DNA from: Nonlabens sp. Ci31
GTDB lineage: Bacteria > Bacteroidota > Bacteroidia > Flavobacteriales > Flavobacteriaceae
Assembly (NCBI RefSeq): GCF_012974865.1
Contig: NZ_CP043633.1
Location: forward strand, 930,001-994,000
DNA length: 64,000 nt
Direction of reading: 5' to 3'
Positions 25,816 to 35,515 of this stretch are shown here, one piece after another. Below the pieces are notes generated by a model, which saw only the letters and a program-made list of their open reading frames with translations, was not told the origin of the DNA and searched no databases. A program made the translations under genes and the position numbers. The stretch's first letter is position 1. Every line of letters begins with the position of its first letter.

Positions 25816-27879
25816 TTATTCGAAGTCTGCGGCTTTAACCGTGTTCACTTCTACTTTTTGGACTTTGAATGCAAGGTCTCTACCCATCATTTGTTGTGTG
25901 ATGGTCATCGGGAATTTTACACCGCTAGTTTCTTCATAGTCGCTGTACTGAATCATAGTACTTACTTCCTGACCTTGTGCTTTTACCTTAGACTCTTGAC
26001 CTACCATGAGTCCTGTTTTTACATCGTAAAAAGTCTTTTTACTGTCTGACCATTTGATGACATAGACTTGGTTACCACCCATCATCTCAGCACCAGCTAA
26101 AGTTGCTTTTTCTGGAGTATACAATTCAGGGAAATACATAGCATCTTCTACCGCTGGCTGTGCATCTTCTCCTGTAAGCTCTTGACTACCGCCATTACTG
26201 CTTACCATTGCTTTACCGTCTGCATAGGTTTGTTTTACCAGAGTGTTACCTCCCATTTTAATAGTTTGGTTCCACTTATTTCCTTTAGCGCGTTTTACGT
26301 CAAGAATCAACTCTCCCATAGGCGCTGTATAAACAGCAAAATAAGAAGTAGAGCTCAAAGCTGATACAGCTTCTTTACCTCCTAATGCTTTGATATAGTC
26401 ATCCATTACCGTTTGTGCGGTTAATCCAGCCGGGATCTCAATTGTAGATGGACGTTCTGTCTCATTTGCATCTTTATCGTAAAATTTAATAGGCACTGTT
26501 TTACCGTTCAAAGTCATTTTTTCTAATGGCTCAAGGATATCTCCTGCTTTTCCTACTAGCACAATACGTAAGTTATCTGGGCTTAAATACTTATTTGCCA
26601 CACGCTTTACATCTTCCTTAGTTACTTTATCAATGTTTGCAATAAAGTTTTTGTAGAAGTCTTTATCTAAATCATTCTTTTCAATAGTAATAGAACGACT
26701 AGCAACAACTGCTTTATCTTCAGATTGCATGATGAAATTACCTAGGTATTTTGCCTTTGCTGTAGCAAGCATTTCATCTTCTACATATTCATCTCTTATT
26801 CTATTCAATTCTTTAAAGGTCTCTACAACGGCGCTATCTGTTACTTCATTACGCACCTTTGCACTTGCCGAGAAGGTTCCTTTGTAGTTTCTGCCCGTTC
26901 CTATATTAGAACGCGCTCCATAAGTATATCCATTTTCTTCACGCAAATTCATGTTTAAGTAAGAACCGAAAGAACCACCAAAAACATAGTTAGCTACAAG
27001 AACAGCATAATAATCTGGGTCGCTCATCTTTAATTCAGAAAGGCTCAGTATAGCAAGCTCTGTTTGTACTGCATTAGGCACATCAATCAAGTTGATTTGA
27101 GTTTCGCTTACATCAGCTAGTTCAGTAAGAACCGGCTCTGGGGCAGTTCCTTTTTCCCAATCTCCAAAGTATTTCTTTACCAGTTTCTTTGCTTCCTTCT
27201 CCTCGATATCTCCTGTAATCACTAAGTAACCGTTAGATGGCTTAAAGTAATCAGCATAAAATTTCTTAACGTCCTCTAGAGTTACACTATTGATGGTTTC
27301 TTCTGTAGAAAACTCTCCAGCTGGGTGATCTTTACCGTAAACCAAGGCGCCTCGTACTTTATCAGCAATCGCAGCAGCACTGTTCTCCCCTGATTTTAAT
27401 CCTTCAATAGCTTGAGACTTTTCAAAATCCAATTCCTTTTGAGTGAAATTAGGTTTGAAAGCTGCCTCAGCAAAAAGGTCAAAGATTTCGTTTTTGTATT
27501 TTGAAAGACCTCCGGCGAAACCACCACCTACTCCTACAAAAATATTAGCTCCTAAAAAGTCTACTTTTTCATTGAATTCTTCTTTAGAAGTTTCTGTAGA
27601 ACCTTTTCCGATTAAAGAACCAGTTAAAGATTGAACACCAGCTTTATCTCCTTCAAAAACAGGAGGATTGTTCAAGTCTAGGTTCATGTTAAGGGTTGGT
27701 AACTTTTTATCAGTTACTACAAGAACTTGAAGGCCATTCTTTAATTCAAAGGTGTATGGTTTACCTAAGTTGATCTCCGGAGTAGGACCTGAAGTAGGTA
27801 TTACCGATCTATCTATTTGTGCAATGGCAGTAGCTCCAGTAAGGAACAGTACCATTAAAAATATAAGTTGCTTTTTCAT
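25816..27879 (-). CDS. M16 family peptidase-like protein, non-catalytic partner
   Basis: A 687-residue exported protein (signal peptide about 1-20). Two M16 domains cover about 35-450, but the zinc-binding HxxEH is missing: the equivalent region reads GVQSLTGSLIGKGSTETSKEEF. A C-terminal domain of about 220 residues follows, with YVIKWSDSKKTFYDVKTGLMVG, resembling lipoprotein-sorting-like beta domains. Pairs of one active and one inactive M16 gene usually form a heterodimer. The active partner is the gene 8 bases upstream. Confidence 0.9.
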   Translation of the reverse strand: MKKQLIFLMVLFLTGATAIAQIDRSVIPTSGPTPEINLGKPYTFELKNGLQVLVVTDKKLPTLNMNLDLNNPPVFEGDKAGVQSLTGSLIGKGSTETSKEEFNEKVDFLGANIFVGVGGGFAGGLSKYKNEIFDLFAEAAFKPNFTQKELDFEKSQAIEGLKSGENSAAAIADKVRGALVYGKDHPAGEFSTEETINSVTLEDVKKFYADYFKPSNGYLVITGDIEEKEAKKLVKKYFGDWEKGTAPEPVLTELADVSETQINLIDVPNAVQTELAILSLSELKMSDPDYYAVLVANYVFGGSFGSYLNMNLREENGYTYGARSNIGTGRNYKGTFSASAKVRNEVTDSAVVETFKELNRIRDEYVEDEMLATAKAKYLGNFIMQSEDKAVVASRSITIEKNDLDKDFYKNFIANIDKVTKEDVKRVANKYLSPDNLRIVLVGKAGDILEPLEKMTLNGKTVPIKFYDKDANETERPSTIEIPAGLTAQTVMDDYIKALGGKEAVSALSSTSYFAVYTAPMGELILDVKRAKGNKWNQTIKMGGNTLVKQTYADGKAMVSSNGGSQELTGEDAQPAVEDAMYFPELYTPEKATLAGAEMMGGNQVYVIKWSDSKKTFYDVKTGLMVGQESKVKAQGQEVSTMIQYSDYEETSGVKFPMTITQQMMGRDLAFKVQKVEVNTVKAADFE

Positions 27880-27887
27880 TTTGATAA

Positions 27888-29609
27888 TTATTTTTTGGTG
27901 ATGGTAAATTCGGTTCTTCTTGATTGCTCGTATTCTTCATCAGAACAGTCTTTGCTTTCACAATCAATTACTGGATTTTCTTCTCCACGACCTAAGGCTT
28001 TAACTCGGTTAGCGTCGACTCCCTTTGCAAGTAGGTATCCTCTTACCGCATCAGCACGTTTCTGAGATAATGTTTTGTTGTAAGCATCACTTCCTTTTGT
28101 GTCTGTGTAGGTTTCTGCAAGAATTTCCATAGACTCATTTTTATTCATCATTTTTACAATGCGATCCAATTCTTTACTAGCGCTAGCAGTAATGGCTGCT
28201 TTGTCGTTATCAAAGTAGATTTTATTAATCTGTAGTTTGTTATCAACCACTATTACATCTTCCACCGCTTCCTTCATTTCTTCTTCTGTAGGCGCCGTTC
28301 CTGCTAAGTAATCTAACTCTAATCTTTGGTTAGGCATCAAATATTGGTTTGCTACTCTTTTGATATCCTCACGAGTAATGCTTCTGTATACATCCAGCTC
28401 TTTATTGATCAGACTTGTATCTCCCATCAACATATTGTAACGTGCTAATGAAGCTGCAATTCCTTCTACGCGCGAATTTGAACTCACGTATTGAGCTTCA
28501 AACTGATTTTGAAGTTTTTGATATTCTCTTTCAGAAATAAGTTCTGTTTGAAGTTTTACGATTTCTTCATCCATCACCTCAGCTAGTTTGCTAAGTGCTA
28601 CCTCACCTTTAGCAAGAGCTCCCATAGTATAGGTACCATAATCTTGGTTAGACTGACCAAAAGCCAATACTTGAAGTGCTATTTGCTCTTCATCTACCAT
28701 TCTTTTTTGCATTCTAGAACTTGCTCCTCCAGTAAGAACAGCAGAAATATAATCGATAACATAAGCATCTCTTTCTACACTCTTAGGAGTCACATAAGAA
28801 AATATTTTAACAGGAATCTGAATATTTGCGTCGTATTCTGTGGCATAACGAGTAGAAGTAATAGGCTCTTCAACGATTACTGTGCGCATATTTCTAGGTG
28901 CTTTATTCTCGATAGGACCAAAATAATCTTCGATCATTTTCTTGGTCTTATTGATATCTATATCACCAGCAACTACTAGAGTAGCATTGTTAGGATTGTA
29001 GTATTTGTCATTGAAAGACTGAAATTCTGACAGCTCGGCAGCATTTAAATCTTCCATAGAACCTATAACGCTCTGTCCATATGGGTGTTTTTTAAATAAA
29101 TGCTTATCTATACCTGTTCTGTAAACTATAGCTCCATAAGGGGCATTATCAATACGCTGTCGCTTTTCTTCTTTTACTACTTCGTTTTGAGTATCCACCC
29201 CTACTTGTTCTATCTTAGGGTGCAACATACGTTCACTTTCCATCCACAATCCTATTTCTAAGTTATTAGAAGGAAAGGTTTCATAATAATAGGTGCGGTC
29301 TTGAGTGGTGTTTGCATTATTACTTCCACCATTTGCAGATACAATATCAAACCATTTACCTCTTTCTATATTCTCTGTACCTTCAAAAAGAAGGTGTTCA
29401 AAAAAGTGAGCAAAACCAGTTCTCCCTGGCTCTTCATCTTTTGCACCTACTTGATACATAACACCGGTAGTAACAACTGGTGCTCCGTTTTCTTGATGTA
29501 AAATAACGTGAAGCCCATTATCTAGATCATACTCGGTATATTTTACCTCTTGAGCAAAACCTGCTGCCATTGCAAAAGCGACCGCAAGACTTAAAATAAT
29601 TTTTTTCAT
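27888..29609 (-). CDS. M16 zinc peptidase fused to C-terminal OmpA domain
   Basis: A 573-residue exported protein. Residues 1-20 are a signal peptide. The M16 part has the inverted zinc motif HFFEH (near 66-70) and the downstream glutamate region NEVVKEEKRQRIDN. From about residue 455 an OmpA/peptidoglycan-binding domain follows: INKIYFDNDKAAIT, then LAETYTDTKGSDAYN, then LSQKRADAVRGYL and the SRRTEFTI ending. The fusion suggests a peptidase held to peptidoglycan in the periplasm, working with the inactive M16 protein encoded next. Confidence 0.92.
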   Translation of the reverse strand: MKKIILSLAVAFAMAAGFAQEVKYTEYDLDNGLHVILHQENGAPVVTTGVMYQVGAKDEEPGRTGFAHFFEHLLFEGTENIERGKWFDIVSANGGSNNANTTQDRTYYYETFPSNNLEIGLWMESERMLHPKIEQVGVDTQNEVVKEEKRQRIDNAPYGAIVYRTGIDKHLFKKHPYGQSVIGSMEDLNAAELSEFQSFNDKYYNPNNATLVVAGDIDINKTKKMIEDYFGPIENKAPRNMRTVIVEEPITSTRYATEYDANIQIPVKIFSYVTPKSVERDAYVIDYISAVLTGGASSRMQKRMVDEEQIALQVLAFGQSNQDYGTYTMGALAKGEVALSKLAEVMDEEIVKLQTELISEREYQKLQNQFEAQYVSSNSRVEGIAASLARYNMLMGDTSLINKELDVYRSITREDIKRVANQYLMPNQRLELDYLAGTAPTEEEMKEAVEDVIVVDNKLQINKIYFDNDKAAITASASKELDRIVKMMNKNESMEILAETYTDTKGSDAYNKTLSQKRADAVRGYLLAKGVDANRVKALGRGEENPVIDCESKDCSDEEYEQSRRTEFTITKK

Positions 29610-29781
29610 TTGATAGTTTTTATGTTTACTTATAACGTTAGTGTCTTATCCATATAAAATGTTACATAAAGTTCCAAGACTTACCGAAAATAATGCATAA
29701 ATGAATAAATCCGTTAAATTATAATCAAAATAGCAGTAATTTATATCTAATTAACCGAACTTTAAAAGAATTAAATATTTT

Positions 29782-30252
29782 ATGAAAAATACACATACAA
29801 CAAAGTACTCCTTATTCATGGGTTTAGCACTCATTGTTTATTTCCTTATCATCAACACACTTGGTTTTGCAGCACAAAGTTATTTAAGCTTCTTCAATGC
29901 TGTTATTGTTGGTATTGGAATATTCTTTGTTATTCGTGATACACACAAGAATAAAGAAGAGTTTAAATATTTTGAAGGATTTGTATCTGGAATCAAATCA
30001 GGCTTTGTTGCTACATTAATATTTACAGTATTCATGGCGATTTATCTTTTTGAAATAGATCTAGAATTGGCTCAAGAATTAAAAAAACAAATCACAACAG
30101 CCGGAGAAGGAATAGAATTTGCCTTATTATTATTTATTCTCTTATCTGGATTTGCCACTTCCATAGTAATGCCATTCCTCATTTTACCCATCTATCAGAA
30201 GTCTTGGAACACCAAAAAAACAAGAAGACAACAAAAGCCACTCAACCAGTAA
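29782..30252 (+). CDS. DUF4199-like membrane protein
   Basis: A 156-residue protein with four predicted membrane helices (about 12-30, 33-52, 72-95, 112-133). The segment FVIRDTHKNKEEFKYFEGFVSGIKSGFVATLIFT matches the layout of Bacteroidota DUF4199 proteins. The C-terminal tail is basic. Function unknown. Confidence 0.75.
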   Translation: MKNTHTTKYSLFMGLALIVYFLIINTLGFAAQSYLSFFNAVIVGIGIFFVIRDTHKNKEEFKYFEGFVSGIKSGFVATLIFTVFMAIYLFEIDLELAQELKKQITTAGEGIEFALLLFILLSGFATSIVMPFLILPIYQKSWNTKKTRRQQKPLNQ

Positions 30253-30284
30253 TCTAAAATATTATCTTATAATTTATTGATAAC

Positions 30285-30315
30285 TTTGGTAGTTAAGCTA
30301 ATAGGGGTATATTTG
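30285..30315 (+). promoter_or_regulatory. Bacteroidota-type promoter of rplU-rpmA
   Basis: TTTG at 30285-30288 and TATATTTG at 30308-30315 are 19 bases apart, matching the -33/-7 consensus TTTG-N19-TAnnTTTG. The rplU start is 33 bases downstream of the -7 box. Confidence 0.75.
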
Positions 30316-30347
30316 CAGCCCGAAATTAATCACATTAATCAACAATT

Positions 30348-31079
30348 ATGTACGCAATCGTAGAGATAGCAGGGCAACAATTCAAGATCGAGAAAGATCA
30401 AAAGTTGTTTGTACATCGTTTACAAGAGGATGAAGGTGCGTCAATTAACATTGACAAAGTTCTTCTTTTAGGAAATGGTGACAACATCACACTCGGCGCC
30501 CCAGCTATAGAAGGAGCATTTGCTGAAGCAAAAGTTCTGGGTCATCTTAAAGGTGACAAAGTAATCGTTTTTAAGAAAAAACGTAGAAAAGGATACCGTA
30601 AGAAAAATGGTCACAGGCAATATTTGTCCCAGATCCAGATTTCAAGCATTTCTGTAAGCGGTGGTAAGAAGTCTTCTTCCACTTCCACGAAAACTGAAAA
30701 AGCTACGGACAAGAAAGCAACTACTAAAAAAGCTTCTAAGGGTAAAGTAGCACAAAAAGAAGTAGAAGTAAGTGAAAACCTAGTAACACGTGCAGAACAC
30801 CGCTCTGAAGACAACGATCTTAAAATCAATATCGACAAAGTGCTTCATAACATAGGTACTGCTACCAAAGCAGAGGCTGAAGATCTTAAACTGATCAACG
30901 GCATAGGACCAGCTTATGAAAAGCGCCTGAACGAATTAGGTATTTATACTTATGAACAGATCAGCAAGCTTAAAGCCGCTGACCGTGAAGAGTTGAGTGC
31001 TGTTGATGGTATTACCCGTGAGAAGATAGAATCTGAAGAATGGGTAAAACAGGCGAAAGCATTGCTTAAAAAAAAATAA
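30348..31079 (+). CDS. rplU: ribosomal protein bL21 with C-terminal helix-hairpin-helix-like extension
   Basis: Residues 1-102 are a normal bL21 (MYAIVEIAGQQFKIEKDQ, then KKKRRKGYRKKNGHRQ). The protein is 243 residues, more than twice the usual length. A Lys/Thr/Ser-rich linker (about 105-140) leads to a C-terminal domain (about 170-243) with DLKLINGIGPAYEKRLNELGI, a helix-hairpin-helix-like motif seen in predicted DNA- or RNA-binding proteins. Extended L21 forms occur in related Bacteroidota. rpmA follows 49 bases downstream on the same transcript. Confidence 0.96.
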   Translation: MYAIVEIAGQQFKIEKDQKLFVHRLQEDEGASINIDKVLLLGNGDNITLGAPAIEGAFAEAKVLGHLKGDKVIVFKKKRRKGYRKKNGHRQYLSQIQISSISVSGGKKSSSTSTKTEKATDKKATTKKASKGKVAQKEVEVSENLVTRAEHRSEDNDLKINIDKVLHNIGTATKAEAEDLKLINGIGPAYEKRLNELGIYTYEQISKLKAADREELSAVDGITREKIESEEWVKQAKALLKKK

Positions 31080-31128
31080 AGTATAATCTTTCCTAACCAT
31101 AAGGACAGGAACAATTAAATAAATTATC

Positions 31129-31392
31129 ATGGCTCATAAAAAAGGAGTAGGTAGTTCGAAAAACGGAAGAGAATCAGAATCAAAACGCCTAGGTGTTAAG
31201 ATTTTTGGTGGACAGGCTGCAATAGCTGGTAACATCTTAATCCGTCAGCGAGGTATGACTCACCACCCAGGTGAAAACGTATATGCTGGTAAGGACTTCA
31301 CATTACACGCAAGAGTAGACGGACTCGTGAAGTTTACTAAGAAAAGAAACGATAGATCCTATGTATCTATAGTTCCTGTAGCTGAAGCTTAA
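31129..31392 (+). CDS. rpmA: ribosomal protein bL27
   Basis: An 87-residue bL27 starting [20 protein letters not shown], with the glycine-rich N-terminal tail that reaches the peptidyl transferase centre. [18 protein letters not shown] and [16 protein letters not shown] are typical. It is paired with rplU as in nearly all bacteria. Confidence 0.98.
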   Translation: MAHKKGVGSSKNGRESESKRLGVKIFGGQAAIAGNILIRQRGMTHHPGENVYAGKDFTLHARVDGLVKFTKKRNDRSYVSIVPVAEA

Positions 31393-31414
31393 GGAATATT
31401 TCTTTTTAACATAT

Positions 31415-31453
31415 AAAATCCCAAATCGATTGACTCGGTTTGGGATTTTTTAT
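31415..31453 (+). terminator. terminator of rplU-rpmA
   Basis: AAAATCCCAAA-TCGA pairs with TCGG-TTTGGGATTTTT, followed by T-rich sequence. 22 bases after the rpmA stop. Confidence 0.85.
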
Positions 31454-31588
31454 TGGAATCCATTTAAAAAAGAGCAAGTTCTATACGTCAACTTACTCCT
31501 ATTTATCTCTTCCTTAAGTTGAAGGTCTGCGTATATAAGAAAAGTTGTACAAGATTTGCAGCAAATGCTAGGTGACTTTACACCGCAC

Positions 31589-31945
31589 TCACTTAGCTAA
31601 TCCAGCTCTTCCCAATTCTACTATTAAGGAGTCACAGAACGCACCTTCGTCCAGCTCACCAATGTTTGCTATTTGAATGGTATATACATCAGCAAACCCT
31701 GTCTGATCAACTATAGACGTATCTCTTAGAGTATTGAGACTGTTCACCAACCTAGAGATAGGCCAGTCTTTCATTTTAATGGAATCTCCTGTGATTTTAA
31801 GACCTGCTTTGCCGTAAACGCCGGCAGCATTACCTCCTTGTATAAAGCCGTTGAGATGCCCTGTTACCACTTCCCTTTTTGAGAAATCTGTACTGCAAGA
31901 AGTGATGCATACTGCAATAAAAAGAACTACAAAGAACTGCTTCAT
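31589..31945 (-). CDS. small lipoprotein of unknown function
   Basis: A 118-residue protein with a lipoprotein signal peptide (FFVVLFIAVCITSC, lipidated Cys near residue 17). The rest is a compact mixed alpha/beta sequence with no family known to me. It is monocistronic and lies between rpmA and the 72-residue gene. Confidence 0.7.
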   Translation of the reverse strand: MKQFFVVLFIAVCITSCSTDFSKREVVTGHLNGFIQGGNAAGVYGKAGLKITGDSIKMKDWPISRLVNSLNTLRDTSIVDQTGFADVYTIQIANIGELDEGAFCDSLIVELGRAGLAK

Positions 31946-32036
31946 GTTAATAATGTTGTTTTAGGTGGCACTGGTTGTACAATAACGAAGATAAAGTTTC
32001 TTTATTCTAAAATGAAATGATGACCCCGTATAGCAT

Positions 32037-32077
32037 AAAAAATCCCGATAACATGCCATTGACATATCCTCGGGATT
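32037..32077 (-). terminator. terminator after the 72-residue gene
   Basis: AATCCCG and CGGGATT form a stem with a long loop; read leftward it ends in six T. Confidence 0.65.
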
Positions 32078-32098
32078 ACTATTAATTATGTTAGAACC

Positions 32099-32317
32099 TT
32101 ATGTTCTAATTCCTTTTAGACGCTTCTCAATCTTTTGCTTCTTTGCAGTAAGCAATTTCATAAGATCCATTAATTCTTCGTCTTTAGTTTCTTTGTAAAC
32201 TTCGTTGATGCCAAGAATAAGCTCTTTAGCTTTTCTCGATGAATGCACTCTGTCGCTCGTCGACATATTACTCATCGATGAGCCTAGCCATTCATTTGCG
32301 TCTTTTATTATATCCAT
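32099..32317 (-). CDS. small alpha-helical protein of unknown function
   Basis: A 72-residue, highly charged protein without cysteine or membrane segment; residues 25-70 are predicted as two helices with many Lys and Glu (KAKELILGINEVYKETKDEELM). It has its own terminator and a dispersed-palindrome copy 19 bases upstream of its start. No function can be assigned. Confidence 0.65.
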   Translation of the reverse strand: MDIIKDANEWLGSSMSNMSTSDRVHSSRKAKELILGINEVYKETKDEELMDLMKLLTAKKQKIEKRLKGIRT

Positions 32318-32335
32318 TTTTGTTTCATTTAATTT

Positions 32336-32351
32336 CGCTTTCGCGAAAGCG
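32336..32351. repeat. dispersed palindrome copy 6 (upstream of small gene)
   Basis: Perfect 16-mer in the 5' leader or promoter region of the 72-residue gene. Confidence 0.97.
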
Positions 32352-32433
32352 TAACTATAAGATTCACTTACGTGTCAAAAGTTAATCTATTTTATCATAT
32401 ATCCTAACAAATAACACGAATTTTAAGGAATTC

Positions 32434-33750
32434 TTAATATCTGTAATATTCTGGCTTGAAGGGTCCTTCAACCTTAACACCTATATAATCTGCTTGATCT
32501 TTCTTTAGTTCTGTAAGTTCGGCTCCCATTCTTTCTAAGTGAAGCGCTGCTACTTTTTCATCTAAATGCTTCGGCAACATATACACCTCATTTTCATAAG
32601 CGTCTCTATTGTTCCAAAGTTCCATTTGAGCTAGCGTTTGATTTGTGAATGAATTACTCATCACAAAACTAGGGTGACCTGTTGCACAACCTAAGTTAAC
32701 AAGACGACCTTCAGCAAGAAGTATGATGTCTTTACCATCAATCGTATACTTATCTACCTGTGGCTTTATCTCTACTTTAGTGTTTCCGTAGTTATTGTTA
32801 AGGAAAGCTACATCTATCTCATTGTCAAAATGACCTATGTTACATACGATTACTTTATCCCTCATCGACTTAAAGTGTTCACCACGTATGATGTCTTTAT
32901 TACCAGTAGTGGTAATAACGATATCTGCATTTCCTACTACATTCTCTAGTTTCTTTACTTCAAAACCATCCATTACCGCTTGTAAGGCACAAATAGGGTC
33001 AATTTCAGTAACGGTTACGATAGATCCAGCACCTTTAAACGAAGAAGCTGTTCCTTTTCCTACGTCTCCATAACCACAAACGACAATACGCTTACCGGCA
33101 AGCATGGTATCCGTAGCACGACGTACCGCATCTACTGCACTCTCGCGACAACCGTATTTGTTATCAAATTTAGATTTAGTTACAGAATCATTTACGTTAA
33201 TGGCTGGCATCACCAGTGTTCCATTCTTCATACGTTCGTATAATCTGTGTACTCCAGTAGTTGTCTCTTCAGACAGCCCATTGATTCCTTTAGCCAATTC
33301 TGGGAACTGGTCAAAAACCATGTTGGTCAAATCTCCACCATCATCTAAGATCATGTTCAATTGCTTGCGGTCTTCACCAAAGAAAAGCGTTTGCTCGATA
33401 CACCAATTAAATTCCTCTTCGTTCATACCTTTCCAGGCATAAACAGGAATTCCTGCAGCAGCTATAGCAGCAGCAGCATGATCTTGTGTAGAAAAAATAT
33501 TACAAGAAGACCAAGTAACATCTGCTCCTAACGCTACAAGCGTTTCAATTAATACAGCAGTTTGTATGGTCATGTGAAGACATCCAGCGATACGCGCACC
33601 CTTAAGAGGCTGCTCATCTTTATATTCTTCTCTCAATGACATCAAGCCAGGCATCTCTGCTTCGGCTAATTCTATTTCTAGACGTCCATACTCTGCAAGA
33701 GACATGTCTTTTACTTTATAGGGTACGTAAGGAACTGTTTTAGTGCTCAT
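32434..33750 (-). CDS. ahcY: adenosylhomocysteinase
   Basis: A 438-residue S-adenosylhomocysteine hydrolase, which splits SAH to adenosine and homocysteine with bound NAD. Substrate-site and hinge motifs are present ([34 protein letters not shown]), as is the NAD-binding [11 protein letters not shown]. The C-terminus KPEYYRY is the family's usual end. Monocistronic; a CAAACTTA box (complement of TAnnTTTG) at 33836-33843 could be its -7 element. Confidence 0.98.
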   Translation of the reverse strand: MSTKTVPYVPYKVKDMSLAEYGRLEIELAEAEMPGLMSLREEYKDEQPLKGARIAGCLHMTIQTAVLIETLVALGADVTWSSCNIFSTQDHAAAAIAAAGIPVYAWKGMNEEEFNWCIEQTLFFGEDRKQLNMILDDGGDLTNMVFDQFPELAKGINGLSEETTTGVHRLYERMKNGTLVMPAINVNDSVTKSKFDNKYGCRESAVDAVRRATDTMLAGKRIVVCGYGDVGKGTASSFKGAGSIVTVTEIDPICALQAVMDGFEVKKLENVVGNADIVITTTGNKDIIRGEHFKSMRDKVIVCNIGHFDNEIDVAFLNNNYGNTKVEIKPQVDKYTIDGKDIILLAEGRLVNLGCATGHPSFVMSNSFTNQTLAQMELWNNRDAYENEVYMLPKHLDEKVAALHLERMGAELTELKKDQADYIGVKVEGPFKPEYYRY

Positions 33751-33863
33751 ATACTTATTGTTTTGGTAGTTGTGTCGCTGATTGTATTAGAAATCACCAT
33801 TTTAAATACCTTTTTTATTTATTAAATTGCGGGTGCAAACTTACGCAAAATCAGCCAATTTTC

Positions 33864-34499
33864 ATGCCAATTTTTCAATCCATTAACAACCGCGAGAACA
33901 CTAAGATTTTTATCTGGAAAATCACCGAGCCCGAAGCTTTTCTGAGAGCAGACATAGAGCTGTCCGAAAACTCTGTGAATAGACTGTCTACGATGAGTTC
34001 AGAGCTTCACAGGCGTGGTTTTTTGAGCATAAGACACTTATTAAAACAGGCTGGTTACAGCGATCTAGACCTTTATTATTCAGAGCATGGAAAACCGCAT
34101 CTAACTGATGACAAGTACATATCTATCACCCACAGTTTTGAATTTACGGCCATTATCATCAGTGATGTACCTATAGGAATAGACATCGAGAAGCAGCGTG
34201 ATAAGATAAAACGCATTGCTCCTAAGTTTATAGGCTATGAAGAAAATTTTATTGCTTCTTTAGAAGATCCTGTAAAAGAGCTTACGGTGGTTTGGGGAGC
34301 TAAGGAGTCTATGTACAAACTCTACGGTCATAAGGGCCTGGGTTTTAAAGCGCATTGCCTCGTAGCGTCTTTTACTATGGAAAGCGAGGAAACGGTGGCA
34401 CGCCTTGTTTTTAAAGATGACAACCTAAAATTTGATGTGTTTTTTAAAGAGGTAGAAAACTTTATGCTCGCATACGTAATTCCTTCCCGCAATGCCTGA
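33864..34499 (+). CDS. 4'-phosphopantetheinyl transferase family protein
   Basis: A 211-residue Sfp/AcpS-type enzyme that attaches phosphopantetheine to carrier proteins. The Mg-binding motif GIDIEKQRDK (near residue 109) and the WGAKESMYKLYGHKG motif (near 150) are both present, and HSFEFTAI matches the conserved His region. No carrier-protein gene is nearby, so it may serve fatty-acid ACP. It overlaps the next gene by 8 bases. Confidence 0.93.
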   Translation: MPIFQSINNRENTKIFIWKITEPEAFLRADIELSENSVNRLSTMSSELHRRGFLSIRHLLKQAGYSDLDLYYSEHGKPHLTDDKYISITHSFEFTAIIISDVPIGIDIEKQRDKIKRIAPKFIGYEENFIASLEDPVKELTVVWGAKESMYKLYGHKGLGFKAHCLVASFTMESEETVARLVFKDDNLKFDVFFKEVENFMLAYVIPSRNA

Positions 34500-35223
34500 T
34501 TTACTTATAAGTATAAAGCAAGCAAATCGCAGTCTTGCCGTATTGATTGATCCAGAAAAAATGCCGTTGGATGCTGTTGCCGCTTTCGCGAAAGCGATAC
34601 CATCAACTATCTCTTCTCTAAAAGAAAAATTGCAAATCGATCAATTTTTCTTCTTTGTAGGTGGTAGCAGCATGGAAAATACGGGCTTTGATGAATGGGT
34701 AAAAGAACTGAAGAAACACACCGACACAACTGTAGTTATATTTCCTGGATCACCAGAACAACTCTCTGAAAATGCCGACGGACTATTATTTCTAAGTCTT
34801 CTCTCCGGGCGTAATCCAGAATTTTTGATTGAACATCAAGTAGATGCGGCGAGGCGGTTAAAAGAAACACATCTAGAGATTGTTCCAACAGGATACCTGT
34901 TGATCGATGGTGGTAAAGAGACAGCTGTACAATGCGTTTCAAAAACATTGCCTTTGCCTCAAAACAACGTTGAAAATATTGTAAACCATGCCTATGCAGC
35001 CCAATTAATGGGAAATCAGCTGGTTTACCTAGAGGCTGGAAGTGGCGCTGTGAAATCTGTAGCAACAGAGATCGTGCGGGAGGTAAGTGCTCAAATAAAT
35101 GTTCCGTTAATTGTTGGAGGCGGATTGAGAACTATTGCTCAGATAGAAGCGATTTACAAAGCTGGAGCAAAAATGGTGGTAGTAGGAACGGCAATTGAAG
35201 AGAATATCAATTGGAATGGCTAG
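34492..35223 (+). CDS. geranylgeranylglyceryl/heptaprenylglyceryl phosphate synthase family protein
   Basis: A 243-residue TIM-barrel protein of the GGGPS/PcrB family, which joins a polyprenyl diphosphate to glycerol-1-phosphate. Motifs seen: LAVLIDPEKMP at the N-terminus, FPGSPEQLSENADGLLFLSLLSGRNPEFLI, LEAGSGAV and VPLIVGGGLRT near the phosphate site. Bacteroidota members of this family are known; the product lipid here is not certain. A dispersed palindrome (34581-34596) is read as AFAKA near residue 31. Confidence 0.93.
   Translation: MPDLLISIKQANRSLAVLIDPEKMPLDAVAAFAKAIPSTISSLKEKLQIDQFFFFVGGSSMENTGFDEWVKELKKHTDTTVVIFPGSPEQLSENADGLLFLSLLSGRNPEFLIEHQVDAARRLKETHLEIVPTGYLLIDGGKETAVQCVSKTLPLPQNNVENIVNHAYAAQLMGNQLVYLEAGSGAVKSVATEIVREVSAQINVPLIVGGGLRTIAQIEAIYKAGAKMVVVGTAIEENINWNG
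34581..34596. repeat. dispersed palindrome copy 7 (in GGGP synthase gene)
   Basis: Perfect 16-mer, read as AFAKA. Confidence 0.97.
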
Positions 35224-35254
35224 TTTTGTACAGCTATAAAAAATCTAAATAAAA

Positions 35255-35515
35255 ATGAAAGCATCCATAGAACTTACCATGTCGCCACTTCAAGACGATT
35301 ATGAGCAACACATTATCGATTTTATAAAAACCTTGCGCAGCTCTGAATTTACAGTTATAGAGAATCCGCTGGCGACCCAAATTTATGGAGAATTTGTTCC
35401 CATGATGGAGTTTCTTACTAAAGAAATAAATTCTAGTATGGAGAAGACTAAAGCTGTTCTTTTTTATATAAAAGTAGTAAAGACAGACCGTCATGATTAC
35501 GAGCCTTTCTTTTAA
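35255..35515 (+). CDS. thiamine-binding protein, MTH1187/YkoF-like
   Basis: An 86-residue ferredoxin-like protein with the family's start (IELTMSPLQDD) and core (FTVIENPLATQIYGEFVPMMEFL). Members bind thiamine or its precursors. Its stop overlaps the pnuC start by one base, so the two are translationally coupled, which bears on the pnuC substrate. Confidence 0.88.
   Translation: MKASIELTMSPLQDDYEQHIIDFIKTLRSSEFTVIENPLATQIYGEFVPMMEFLTKEINSSMEKTKAVLFYIKVVKTDRHDYEPFF

Noticed and set aside
2258..33104. Shared 13-mer CCGGCAAGCATGG at 2258 and within ahcY
   Set aside because: Only two occurrences noticed, one in a conserved coding region; likely coincidence.
33751..33863. SAH riboswitch upstream of ahcY
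   Set aside because: The leader is short and A/T-rich and I see no paired elements resembling an SAH aptamer.
35224..35254. TPP riboswitch before the thiamine-binding gene
   Set aside because: Only 31 bases separate it from the upstream gene, too few for the aptamer.
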